From Brachionus plicatilis (Eukaryota > Rotifera > Eurotatoria > Ploima > Brachionidae), in contig QEOQ01000274.1 of assembly GCA_010279815.1 (NCBI GenBank), positions 800,618-864,617 of the forward strand: a stretch of DNA of 64,000 bases, read 5' to 3'. How positions within the stretch are numbered: position 1 is the first letter of the stretch; every line of letters starts with the position of its first letter. The position numbers were made by a program, and so were the translations under genes. Of the stretch, positions 35,311-46,009 are shown piece after piece. The notes beneath the pieces are model-generated. The model was not told the DNA's origin. It saw nothing but the letters and a program-made list of their open reading frames with translations, and made no database searches.

Positions 35311-36567
35311 TTGAAATAATAAAATAAAAAAATATTTTTTGTCTTTTAAAAAAGTTATTTTATCCAGCTTTTTCCAATATTAAACCAATTGATTAATAAA
35401 ACTTCTTTGATAGATAAAAGTTTTCCAAGAAGGGTTTCAATGCAGGATCTGATTTTCTAGTATGTTTTAGACACTGAGCAACCCGAAAAAAATACATTTT
35501 TTTTGGGGGGGTGTCCTTTGACATGGGGGTACCCGGGGGGTCTAAAGCGAGGCATAGCCAATTTTTGGTTTTTCGAGGATAGTCCATTTTTTAAGTGATT
35601 TTTTGACTTGATACTATTATTTTCAGGTTCTTCGCTCTTTTCTGAACATTTTGGTGTATTTTTTATAAAAAAATGATAAAATTTGACCAAGTTATGGCTT
35701 TAAAACCTAATATACCCTTAAAAACTTCCGAAGGCTATAATTCATAAAATAATTACCTAGGACAAAAAATACACATATATTTGGAATCAGCGCGTCAAGA
35801 TCTACAAGAATCACTATAGAAAAGTTAAAAAATGTGAAAAGTCCTATTTTAGACCTGATTGCCCCATATCCTTTGTTTTTGTTTTTGGTACAATTAAATT
35901 ATTTTTATTTCTTAAACTGTATTTTAGGTTTCTTATTTTATTTTCTTTTAAACTTTCTTTTAATAAAATAGGACCATTGTCCAGTTTAAATATTTTAAAA
36001 CCAAAGTTTAGGGGTCTAGATCAAATCAAAAATCTGTGTTGGAAACCAAATAATCCATATTTCTCAAGAAAGTTATTTATATCGTTATGTTCAAAATTTG
36101 AAAAGTCAAATTTAAACAGTTTTAACAAGGAAGAATAAAATAGATTAAATAGTTTCTGTGTTGTTGATTTTGGAAAATATATTACTAGCGTTAGCGCATA
36201 GTCAAAGTATGGAAGAATAAATGTCTTAAAAAACTGCAGTTTTACAGTAGTTGATAGAAAGAATAGATTTTTAATTGAAAAGATTTTTCTATTTATTTGA
36301 GTACAAACTGTTGATATATGTTTGGCAAAATTTTAATTACTATCTAAGGTTACTCCTAATAATTTAAATTCGTCAACAACTTGAACTATTTGATTTAATA
36401 CGACAATGCTTTTTGGTAATATAAGTTTTTTGTTCGTCACAAACATAAAAAATGTTTTATCCCAATTAATATCTAACCTATTAGCTGAACACCATATTGA
36501 TAAAACCTTTAATTCCTCTGAAAATCTAGACAAAAGTTGGTCTAAATTTGGATCACTAAGATAGAAG

Positions 36568-37707
36568 CCCAGTTAATTAGAATTCGATGTAGCATCAATG
36601 GAAAAAAAATATTTACATCGATTTTTCGTCGATGAGGAGTGAGCAGATTCATAATGTTTCATCGATGAAAAATAAAAATTTCATCGGATTTTCATTTATT
36701 TAAAATAATTTTTTATTTTTTTTTTTGAGAAATTATAGTTTTGTGAAATTTAGTATAATAAAACAGAATAAAAAGTAAAGAAAACTATTGCTTTTTTTCT
36801 AGACTTAAAAAATTATTTCTGTAAATGCAAAATACTGCAACATTCATTGTGGTATTAAATTTCAATGTCTCTTAATGATGCGCAAACTCTTTTCAGAATG
36901 CAATACGTTCAAATACATTGAAATATAATTCTGCTAATATTGGAGAGTTTTAATAGAATGTTGTCTATTATGCAACTATGAATGTTGCACTATGTTGAAT
37001 TTACAGAATCTAGAAAAAAAGGAATAGTTTTATTTACTCTTTGTTCTGTTCTATTGTACTAAATTTCACAAAACCGAAATTGTTATCATCTTGCTAATGT
37101 TACAATATGCGATACCGATTCTTAAAAGCTCATTCCATATTAATCCAGATTAATCTAAAAAAAAGGTCTCCTCATAATTAGCTTAATTTTAAATATTTTT
37201 AATGAATTAAATAAACAAACCTTGTTATTTTACTCCTGATTCACGACTTAATTATTTTTTTAGTCGACTGAGAAAAATCTGGTGATGTCATTAAATTATT
37301 AAAGCAGTTAACAAACAAGACTTGATTTTAAGGATCAAATGCTTAAACACATACACCCAAGCATACAGGCTCAAAAATAAGTATATTTAAGAAATAATTT
37401 AGTCGACTCGTTTCAAAAAATTTCAAACATTATTTAAAAGTCTTTTCGATCAAGATCTTTTCAAATTGCATATTAACAAAATAAAAAAATTAAAGACTGT
37501 TTTTAAATGCATATATGCTTTCTTAATTTTACTCAAGCACAGAATCAAAGTTCATGAAAAGTTCAAATAGTGACTCCTCCTATTTTTGTTCCTAAAAAAA
37601 TACTTGTAGGTTTTAATTATCTCATCTTAAATTCATTGGTTAATTTGATGATTTTTCGATGATCCTCAAATTTTCCTCGATGAAACATTATTTAGGTTTT
37701 GACTGGG
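36568..37707. mobile_element. Non-autonomous CCCAGT-type element splitting the LINE reverse transcriptase
   Basis: A 1140-bp element with ends CCCAGTTAA and (reversed) CCCAGTCAAAA, flanked by AG on both sides (36566-36567 and 37708-37709). Removing it plus one AG joins the LINE frame as AADTT-FYLSDP with no gap. Subterminal motifs AATGTTTCATCGA are inverted at the two ends. A further inverted repeat of about 100 bp, AGTTTTGTGAAATTTAGTA and complement, at about 36738-37080 is nested inside. It contains no ORF. Terminus and 2-bp duplication resemble those of the 6.6-kb element at 42440-49027. Confidence 0.88.
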
Positions 37708-39440
37708 AGGTTGTATCAGCAGCAAATAACTTACATAATAATTTTAAATTTATGGGTAGATCATTTATAAAAACTAGAAAAAATTAGGGACCTAAAACAG
37801 AACCTTGAGGAACGCCAAGGCCAATTAACGATGGTTTAGAGGATAATTCTTTCATTCTAACAACTTTATTTCTATCAGAAAAGTAGTTTGATATTAGATT
37901 TAAAGATGAGTTATCAAAATCATAATGAAAAAGTCTTAGAAGGAGAAGATTGGAGTCTACAAGGTCAAAAGCTTTCCGAAAGTTTACAAAAAGTATAAGA
38001 TTTATAAGCTTTTTATCTCTGTTCAAATTAAGATCTGAGATAATTTCATGGAAATCCGTTTCACAAGAAAAATTCTTCCTAAAACCATGTTGGCCATGGA
38101 AGAATATTAGTTATATTTGAGTCAAAGTAATCACTTATTTGACTGCAAATAATTTTTTCAAAGATTTTAGCTACAGGAGGTCACACAGAAATTCCTCTAT
38201 ATAATTATTAATATTATATTTTGGGCCTTTATTTTTGTACAAAGGAGTTACTATTGCAAATTTCCATTCATTTGGAATCTTGATAGTATTAAGGCAGATA
38301 TTAAAAAGTTTTAAGAGCGCAAATAAGAGGTTTGGTTGAGATTTTTTGAAAACTTTAGAATGGACACCTGGTGCACCTGCAGATCAACTAGGGGATAGAT
38401 TTTCGAATAAAGACTTCAGATCTTCATACTTGAATTCTTTAAAAGAAAATCCAGGGGTATTAAAGACATATCCTTTTTTAAGTTTCATAAAGTTTTGATT
38501 TATTAACTTTACACTCTCACAAATTTTAATTGTAGAATTTGATGATATGATATATTTGTAAGAAATATATTAAAAAGGTCTACTTGTTATTCGAGTTCAT
38601 ACACTTCGGTAGACCCATCATATACTAAGTCTGAGCAGTTATCTATCGAAACATCACCATTTAGTTTTACTGAACTTTTATTAAACTCCCAGAATTTTTT
38701 AGAGTTTTTAAAATTATTCATAGACTTGTCAGAGAAATAATCTTTCATTTTTATCTTATTTAAACTTTTAAAGTAGCGCCTAGCTTCAACAAAATCATTC
38801 CTGTGTTCAGGAAGTTTAGTTTTCTTGGATAGATAAAACAAATAATCCCTTTCATTTTAGCTTTTTTTAAATCCTTATGATACCAAGGGCATATATCACT
38901 TTTTTTTGAAGGTGATCTTTTTGTGTGGACTAACTAAGTCAAGAATCTCAATAAGCTTATCATGAATGGCCTCCCATTTGTCATTTATGTTAGGATAGCG
39001 ATCAATAAATGAAAAATCAACTAGAGATTTTTTCTCAGTTATTAGTTCTAAAGACTTTTCATTCATCACTCTAGCAATTCTTAATGGATCAACTATTTTT
39101 GGTGACTTAAGATCAAGACTTGATATTACAAAGTCATGATCACTATAGGGACTTCCAACTACTTGAACTATAGGGGTGATATGCTTACCATGAATGACAA
39201 CATCCAATAGTGAAGAGGTTTCAGATATATACCCAGATTTATTTTCTACTACAGACCGTGTTGGACTTAATACTGAGTTCATTAAATCATTATGATTTAT
39301 AAAATTTTTTAATAAGTTGCCTCGAGATGAAAGAAGATCCATATTAAGATCACCAACAATAAAAAAATTTTCATTGTGATCTGTTGTTAGTAGGAAATTT
39401 TCAAGAAATGTAATGAAATCACTATTCTCTTGAAATCACA

Positions 39441-40290
39441 ATACACTTATGTGGAATAGAAATAAAAATTGTCAAAGAAATCAGTCTTTTAGGTTTAATG
39501 ATTGATCATAATCTAAATTTCTCTAAACAAGCTTGCAGTATAACTCTTGCTGTAAAAAGGAAATTGTTTAGTAAAAGACTCTTTTTTTTGTCAACTTCTG
39601 TCAAAGTTTAGTTTTTTAAAACATTTATCCTACCTTATTTTGATTATTTTTCAACTCTCTTGTATTATTTTTTCTTAAGAGGCAATAATTAAACTGGCTA
39701 AAAGTTATTATTTTTCTATTTTTAAATTGTTCAAGTTCAAATTTGAATCGAAAAACTTTAATGATGTTAATAATTTTTTGGAAAAATAAGCTTTTCAGCA
39801 TTGATTTTTAGAAAGAATGTTATCATTCTCTTTTAAGACTTAATTCTATCATAACTCGCCTGAGAGTTAAAAAAAAAGATTTCTTAAAAATGACTCGAGA
39901 AATTTAAGTTACAATTTAAGGATTAGTGCTAACCTGATTGAACCGATGGCAAAAACGAATAGTGGGGTAAAAACATTTGGATTTTTTTATTCAAGATTGA
40001 TTAATAGCTTTGTGATCATACGATCAATGCTGGAATTTGCAACGTTCAAGCAATCAATTTATAATAATATCAATTTGATCTTTATTGACTTTTTTAAAAA
40101 AAAAAAAAAAACTGATATGAATTTATCAATATTTTTTTGTTTTCAAAATATCAGATAATTTTATTTTTACAAAATTATAATTTTAATTATTTAAAATTTT
40201 ATTAAATTAAATAAATGAAGTGTAAATCAGTCTACTACGATAAGGGCACTAGCCTGTTGATTAACCTTGAAAATTAATGTTAAATAAGAA
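39441..40290 (+). mobile_element. Second LINE fragment (3' end), head to head with the first
   Basis: The plus strand reads EISLLGLMIDHNLNFSK, then KRLFFLSTSVK, FFKTFILPYFDYFSTLL and TFGFFYSRLINSFV, interrupted by stops. These match the C-terminal ORF2 region of the minus-strand LINE. The 3' UTR motif GATAAGGGCACTAGCCTG at 40240 is the counterpart of the one near 33675. Only the last part of ORF2 is present. Confidence 0.75.
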
Positions 40291-41378
40291 CTCGGAAAGA
40301 CCCAGCCTTTGGGTTTTCTTAAATAACTAAAAAACTTTTTGAATTATTCTTGATTTAATTATTAAAAAATTGATGATGATTTTCAATATTAAATTTTCTG
40401 TTTAAAATCTAATTTTTTATCAAATAATTGCGAAAAATTTTATTTAAAAAAGATTTATTTTCTTCTTTATTCGAATGCTGTTTAAAAGATGTCTTTGTTT
40501 CTGACAAAAATAATCTAAAATAGATCCATTTAAGAACTTTAAAAGGAGAATAATTATTATTTGTTTAAAAAAATGGGTAAGAATTAGATCTTTTTTTAAT
40601 GTTAGCTATTAAATCTTAAATTTCGCATAACTCAAAAAAGCAATAATTTAAATTATACTACTTTATATGAAAACCAGCAACATTTTTATGTACTTCAAAT
40701 TGAGCGCATTTTAAGTAGTTTTTATTATTTTAAACGAATTTAAACATTCTCTTAAAACCATTTATGTTCTGTTCGTTCCATTTTTATTAACTAAATACAC
40801 TTGAGTTTGTGGTGGCTTTAATTACATTATTTTAATTGGAATAAACAATAGACTTGTAGATATTTAGAGTTATTTTCAATAAAGAATTTTTTTTTAAGAT
40901 ACTATTTAGAAGGGCTCATAATATTTAAGGTGAATGTTGAATTTTAGAAAAACATTTTGCTAATTTAATCGCTTAGAAATATATCTGTTTGTATAAGTTA
41001 AAAATTTTAAAATGAACTTTTAAATATGGTCGAAGTAAAAATTTTGAAAAGCTTAAACCAAAGTCACGCTTTAACTTGAAATCTGAAATAAAGTTTAATT
41101 TTTGATATTTTGTTTTTGCTTTTAGTACTTAATTAAACAATGCCATACAAATATTGAAACAAGTCCAAAAAAAAAGGTAAAAAAAAAGGTTCTATGTGAT
41201 GAAAATGGAAAAATTATCATACGGATTAAAAATAAACATATCTTTCTTTATTATTCAAAAAATTTAAATACAATTGCAGCATCTAATTCAATTGATTTCT
41301 TAATAGACTTTTTGAAATATTACATTTAATTTCTGTTAGGAAGAGTTTTAAAATCAAATTTCAAAAAAAAATTCTAAA
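40291..41378. other. AT-rich intergenic stretch
   Basis: No gene or bounded repeat seen between the LINE fragment and the mariner-type element. There is a short patch with AGACCCAGCCTTTGGG near 40308. Confidence 0.4.
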
Positions 41379-42449
41379 TAACGGGTGTTCAAAAAAGAAT
41401 GTTCAAAAGTTTAACATGTAAAAAAAATATGTTCCAGTAGACAAAATTTAACCAAATTTTGTACAGTTATTTATTATCATCTAATATTTAAAAAAAATTA
41501 AATTAAAAGATTTTACTATGTTAATTAACAGAAATAGGCCATCTGGAACACCTTTACCTAAAAATGACAATTTTCCTCAAATGTTTTGAAAGTTAGTATG
41601 AATATAATATAATTTTTGATTAATTTTATCACTATTATTTAAAAAAACTTCAAAAAAGCACTATTCACTTATGAATAAATTAAATGACCAAAAAAGAACT
41701 CCATTATGTCAATAAAATATATCAATTAAAACCTTTTAAAGTATGCTTTAAGAAAATATATGATACATGCTAGTTTAAGCTTTTTAAATAAAATTAAAAT
41801 TAATCTTTGCATATTTATTATTTTTTTAAGTTTTATTTCTTTTAAAATTAAATTGTATTCAAAATAAAAAAGTTTTTTTTTAACTTGGTAAAAATAAAAT
41901 ACATTTAACATCTTTGAAAAATTTACTTTTTGAAAAAAATATGGCAAAGACTTCTCTTCGTGAACTTGCTGTAACTCATCATGTTGCAGGAAAGTTGAAT
42001 AGTCAAATCTACGAAATTCTAGCAGCGAAAGTTACTATCCAGACTATTTCTAGATGGATAAGAGAATATATTCAATTTGGGAAAACTGAACATTCCGTCT
42101 CGCCAGGAAGACCAAGATCTGTTGTAAATTATGTCAATATAAGAAAAGCTAAACGTCTTTTCAAGATTAATTCACTGCGTCAGGTCTCCAAAAAATTAAA
42201 AATATCACTTGGTTCTTTTTTCTTTTTGATTTTATTTTATAACTATAATTCATAACAAGGCATATATTAAAAGAAAAATTCCACTTTTGACTGAAAAGCA
42301 TATAAATGATAGGCTAAAATTTGCCCAATTTTGGCGAAAAAATAAGAGTTCAGTCTTTAAAAATTTGCCAATAATGTTTTCCGACGAAAAGATTTTTACG
42401 ATAGATGGTGGTCTAAATAAACAAAATGACCGAGTCTATCCCAATTAAA

Positions 42450-42520
42450 AATGATTTCGAAAAATTTTCGAAAATTTTCGAAATTTTTGAATTTTCGAAA
42501 TTATTTCGATTTTTTTACGA
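42450..42520. repeat. Left subterminal TTTCGAAA motifs
   Basis: Overlapping TTTCGAAA/TTTTCGAAAA motifs next to the left terminus, the counterpart of the array at the right end. In CACTA-type elements such repeats bind the transposase; that role here is inferred. Confidence 0.65.
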
Positions 42521-43174
42521 ATTTATATACATTTTTTTTTCATTGAAATAAAAACATCATGTTTTTTTTTCAATTTTTTTGTTAAATTCAGTGAATTTAA
42601 CCAAAAAATTGTTTGTGATGTAAATTTAATAATATGACTTTTTAATTTAAACTAATAAAGTTCATCTTAAATATAATAATATTTTCAAACAATGAAACCT
42701 ATTTTTTTTCACCAGACCAAACCCAAAATTGTGATCATAATTTAATTTTAAAAAAATATAAATTTTGAAATAAATTGGCGCTTTTATTGAGGATCAATTA
42801 TTTTATTGCGATTTTAAATACTCTCCTCTAGTATTGTATATCAACTTTAATTTCGACTTTTGAAGGATAAGAAGAGACGCTCTCTTTGATAATATCCAGA
42901 GATGTTTGAAAAAAACAAGTCTGGTATTTTTTTAACAGTATTCTATTTTATATTATTGAGACTTGTGACTTTTAAGCATTTCTGGATTTTATCAAATAGA
43001 GTGTCTCTTCTTTTCCTTCTAAAAGTCGAAATCAAAGTCGACTCTTATTACTACTCTCATCTTATTTTCTTATTTGAAGAAAAAATGAAATTAATAAAAC
43101 AAACTAAATAAATCTACTTTTGAGCTCAATATTAACATTTATAAAATAATAATAAAACTAATAATATTTATTCA

Positions 43175-43215
43175 ATGAACGCCTTGTAGGCGATGTTAAA
43201 AAAAATAAAGTAAAG
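43175..43215 (+). repeat. Retroelement-like 3' tail
   Basis: CGCCTTGTAGGCG forms a short stem and is followed by an A-rich tail, as at 27345-27385. A weak call with no attached coding sequence. Confidence 0.25.
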
Positions 43216-43482
43216 TAATTAAACAATTAGGGGAAAAAAATTGTAAGACAAAAGAAGAGTACTTTTCCATAGCAAATTTTAAATGTTCATAAATTATTTT
43301 TTTTTTAATTTTCTAAATTATTATTCAATTTTTTGTTTGTAAATTTTCTAATTTTCTTGTTTCTGTTTTTTAAAATTTTAATTCATTTTTATTATTTTCA
43401 TGAATTTTAAAAATAATGAATTTTTTTCTATTCTATAGAATTAAAACTAAATTTTTTTTAAAAATTTTTATAAGTCTCGAAA

Positions 43483-45894
43483 ATGTCTCAAACCCCTCGA
43501 GCATATAAGTTTTGGCTTCGAAACGATGATTGCAAAATTCCATATACAACATTAAGACGTTACAAAAAAAATATTCAAAATAGCTTAAATATAAATCGCC
43601 CGAAAAAATCGAAAAAGCAATTGTTTGGTAGCACTGAGCCGTACCTTGAGGATGTTGACATTAATCATAAATTTCAAGATGATCAGGAGAGCGATAATAT
43701 TATTCCATCGGCCGAAAATTCGACTCAAACTGAAACATTTAGTCAAATTGCATATTTATTGAAATCCACTAATTCTCAAGATTTAATTGACACTTCAACC
43801 TCAAAAATCGAAAATGAAAATTATAAATTAAACCAAATCGATTTAGATAAAGCTTTTTCAATTAAGCTTGGTCTGCTGAGCATTTTTATTGATTATAAGC
43901 CGACTAAAAGCTGTATGAATGCCTTTATTAAAATATTCAGACATTTCGGTGGGAATGATGTTCCAACAAATTTCGACTCGTTGGTGACTTCTTTTCACGA
44001 AGAAAAAGAAAATTTAATAAAATATGATAGCTATGAGTATTGTTCAGCGTGTGACATTTTACTTGACAAAACGACAGTAAAAAATTTTAAATGTTGTTTT
44101 TGTAACAGGTTAGTCAATAATTTTTATCATTTGAGTATTACAGCTCAATTAAATACTATTTTAAAACAAAACAATGTTTTTGACACGTTTGCTGTGTCAG
44201 ATAATGAAATCTATAAAAAAATCGCAAAAGTACATTCAAGATTTATTACTCTGACAATTAACACTGATGGAATGTCTGTTTTTAAATCATCAAAAACAAC
44301 TATCTGGCCTGTTTATTTAACTATAAACCAGATAGCTAAAAAGCAAAGATTTAAATTAAAAAATCTAATAATAGCTGGGCTTTGGGTGTCTAGTAAAAAG
44401 CCAGTATTCGAAGCTTTTCTTAAGCCAATTATTGAAGAGTTGAAAATTTTGGAGAATGGATTAATTTTGGATGGCAGAATTGTAAAAGTTTTTTTAACAA
44501 ATGGGGTCTTTGATAAACCTGCTAGAGCCGCGATACTGAATACTGTGCAATACAATGGTAAATATGGTTGTCTAAAATGTTACCAATCAGGCGAAAATAT
44601 TGCTTCTTCAAAAAATGGTACAATCCACATATACCCTTATAAAAACTATCATTATGATAAGCCCAAGCGCTCACATGAAAAATATCTCAGTGATCTAAGA
44701 CAATCGATAGATCAAAATAAACCTTATAGAGGTATAAAAGGCGAATCTATGCTGAATAAGTTAACTTTTTACTTCCCCATTGAGTCGACGGTGATCGACT
44801 TTATGCATAGCATTCTAGAAGGTGTAGTTAAAAGCTTAATTAAATATTTATTTTACCCTGAATACGCCTCAAGACCATTTTCACTAAGAAAATATTTTGA
44901 TCTAATTAACGATCAACTAATCAATATTAGGGTACCAAGTTTTATCCCCCGTTATCCACGCTCCTTAAATGAATTGCCTAACTGGAAGGCTAATGAACTT
45001 TTATCGTTTTTATTATATTATTCGTTACCTTTATTACGACCAGTTATGGATGACCAACAACTCTCACATTTAATTAATTTAGTAGTTGGAATGGAATTTT
45101 TATTAAAATCAAATCTAGATGAAAGATCATTAGAATATATAAGTCTTTTGTTTAAAGATTTCGTCAGAAACATGGAGTATTTTTATGGAAAAGACTCAAT
45201 GCTATCAGGGGTACATGAACTTATTCATTTAACCGAAGATTTGAAAAACAATGGTAATTTGGCTGAATTGAATTGTTTCGCATTCGAAGATGTCAATCGA
45301 CAAATTTTATGTTTTTTAAAAGCGAAAAATTCAATTGCGGTTCAAATTATCAACTCTTTTAATGTTTTAAAAATTTATGATTCATCGGTAGATCGAATAC
45401 CTGAACACTTAATGAATGAAATTTTCTCATGGAAAAAAATTATTAATATTGATGATTTTTTATTTGGGAAAATTTTATCTGTGCAAATAATGTCTGATGA
45501 AATTTTTACAATATTAAAGACAAAGTTTTACTCACTCTCTCTTAGTTTTAGGATTACAAATTATGTAAAATTTAAAAATTATTTATACACTTCAATCAAT
45601 TATAAAGACGTCAAAAAGTTGGATTTTTGTATAGAATATAATGGTATATTCGGTTTAATTCACTATTTTTGTTTTAACGATACTGATTGCGTGGCTGTTG
45701 TAGAAACTCTGAGTAAATTACACAGACCTTTTTACAACATTAAATTTAGAGAATTAATTTCTTCGATTACAATATGTGCTCTGACAAATAAATACTTCGT
45801 TGCAGACATAAAGCATCTAAAAAAATGCTTTTATGCTAAAATTTTCGATTTAATATATGTTAGTGATTATTCTTCGGCGTTTTTATTCAATTAG
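43483..45894 (+). CDS. Tnp2/Transposase_21-like transposase of the CCCAA element
   Basis: A single exon of 803 codons from ATG at 43483, fully open. A likely zinc ribbon near residues 185-206 (CSACDILL...CCFC) is followed by the transposase core: NTDGMSVFKSSKTTIWPVY with the first acidic residue, IAGLWVSSKKPVFEAFLKP, then FDKPARAAILN and GCLKCYQSG, and later DFMHSILEGVVKSL. This succession is typical of animal and plant EnSpm/CACTA transposases. The N terminus is charged with a LRRYKKN segment that may bind DNA. The intact frame in a region full of broken genes suggests recent activity. No host homologue is known to me. Confidence 0.85.
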   Translation: MSQTPRAYKFWLRNDDCKIPYTTLRRYKKNIQNSLNINRPKKSKKQLFGSTEPYLEDVDINHKFQDDQESDNIIPSAENSTQTETFSQIAYLLKSTNSQDLIDTSTSKIENENYKLNQIDLDKAFSIKLGLLSIFIDYKPTKSCMNAFIKIFRHFGGNDVPTNFDSLVTSFHEEKENLIKYDSYEYCSACDILLDKTTVKNFKCCFCNRLVNNFYHLSITAQLNTILKQNNVFDTFAVSDNEIYKKIAKVHSRFITLTINTDGMSVFKSSKTTIWPVYLTINQIAKKQRFKLKNLIIAGLWVSSKKPVFEAFLKPIIEELKILENGLILDGRIVKVFLTNGVFDKPARAAILNTVQYNGKYGCLKCYQSGENIASSKNGTIHIYPYKNYHYDKPKRSHEKYLSDLRQSIDQNKPYRGIKGESMLNKLTFYFPIESTVIDFMHSILEGVVKSLIKYLFYPEYASRPFSLRKYFDLINDQLINIRVPSFIPRYPRSLNELPNWKANELLSFLLYYSLPLLRPVMDDQQLSHLINLVVGMEFLLKSNLDERSLEYISLLFKDFVRNMEYFYGKDSMLSGVHELIHLTEDLKNNGNLAELNCFAFEDVNRQILCFLKAKNSIAVQIINSFNVLKIYDSSVDRIPEHLMNEIFSWKKIINIDDFLFGKILSVQIMSDEIFTILKTKFYSLSLSFRITNYVKFKNYLYTSINYKDVKKLDFCIEYNGIFGLIHYFCFNDTDCVAVVETLSKLHRPFYNIKFRELISSITICALTNKYFVADIKHLKKCFYAKIFDLIYVSDYSSAFLFN

Positions 45895-46009
45895 TTTTTT
45901 TATATTTTTTCCAATCGACAAAAATCTCAAAAATTATTTTTTATACAATAGGCTCAATTTACTTAGTAAAAAATTTTTCTAGAATGGCAAATGAAAAAAA
46001 AAAAAAAAA

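Larger units (their letters stand above)
33994..35876. mobile_element. Palindromic SWIM-domain DNA element inserted in a LINE
   Basis: A 1.88-kb palindrome. The outer ends AAAGGATATGGGGCAATCAGG are inverted, and arms of about 880-910 bp (to about 34905, and from about 34968) are almost identical in reverse complement. The centre of about 60 bp is unpaired. Each arm encodes the same SWIM zinc-finger fragment, in opposite directions. Relative to the copy at 10988-11841 it looks like two right halves joined head to head. The arm identity implies recent origin or gene conversion. Confidence 0.88.
33480..39440 (-). mobile_element. LINE (CR1/L2-like non-LTR retrotransposon), degenerate, split by two later insertions
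   Basis: Minus-strand relic. An endonuclease domain reads FIVGDLNMDLL near 39330 and SPYSDHDFV near 39150. The RT domain at 37700-38400 has GAPGVHSKVF, FRKAFDLVDSNLL, GVPQGSVLGP and a FAADTT box; the thumb and C-terminal region at 35880-36540 has WCSANRLDINWDKT and FKLLGVTLD. The last part, GELTFCDFFPKLINNFV, lies beyond the palindromic insertion near 33900-33993. The 3' UTR has GATAAGGGCACTAGTCTG (33661-33690 region, reversed) and ends near GTACCGAGCTAAAGCTCC with an A-rich tail at 33480-33540. Many stops and frameshifts. It is split by elements at 33994-35876 and 36568-37707. Confidence 0.85.
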
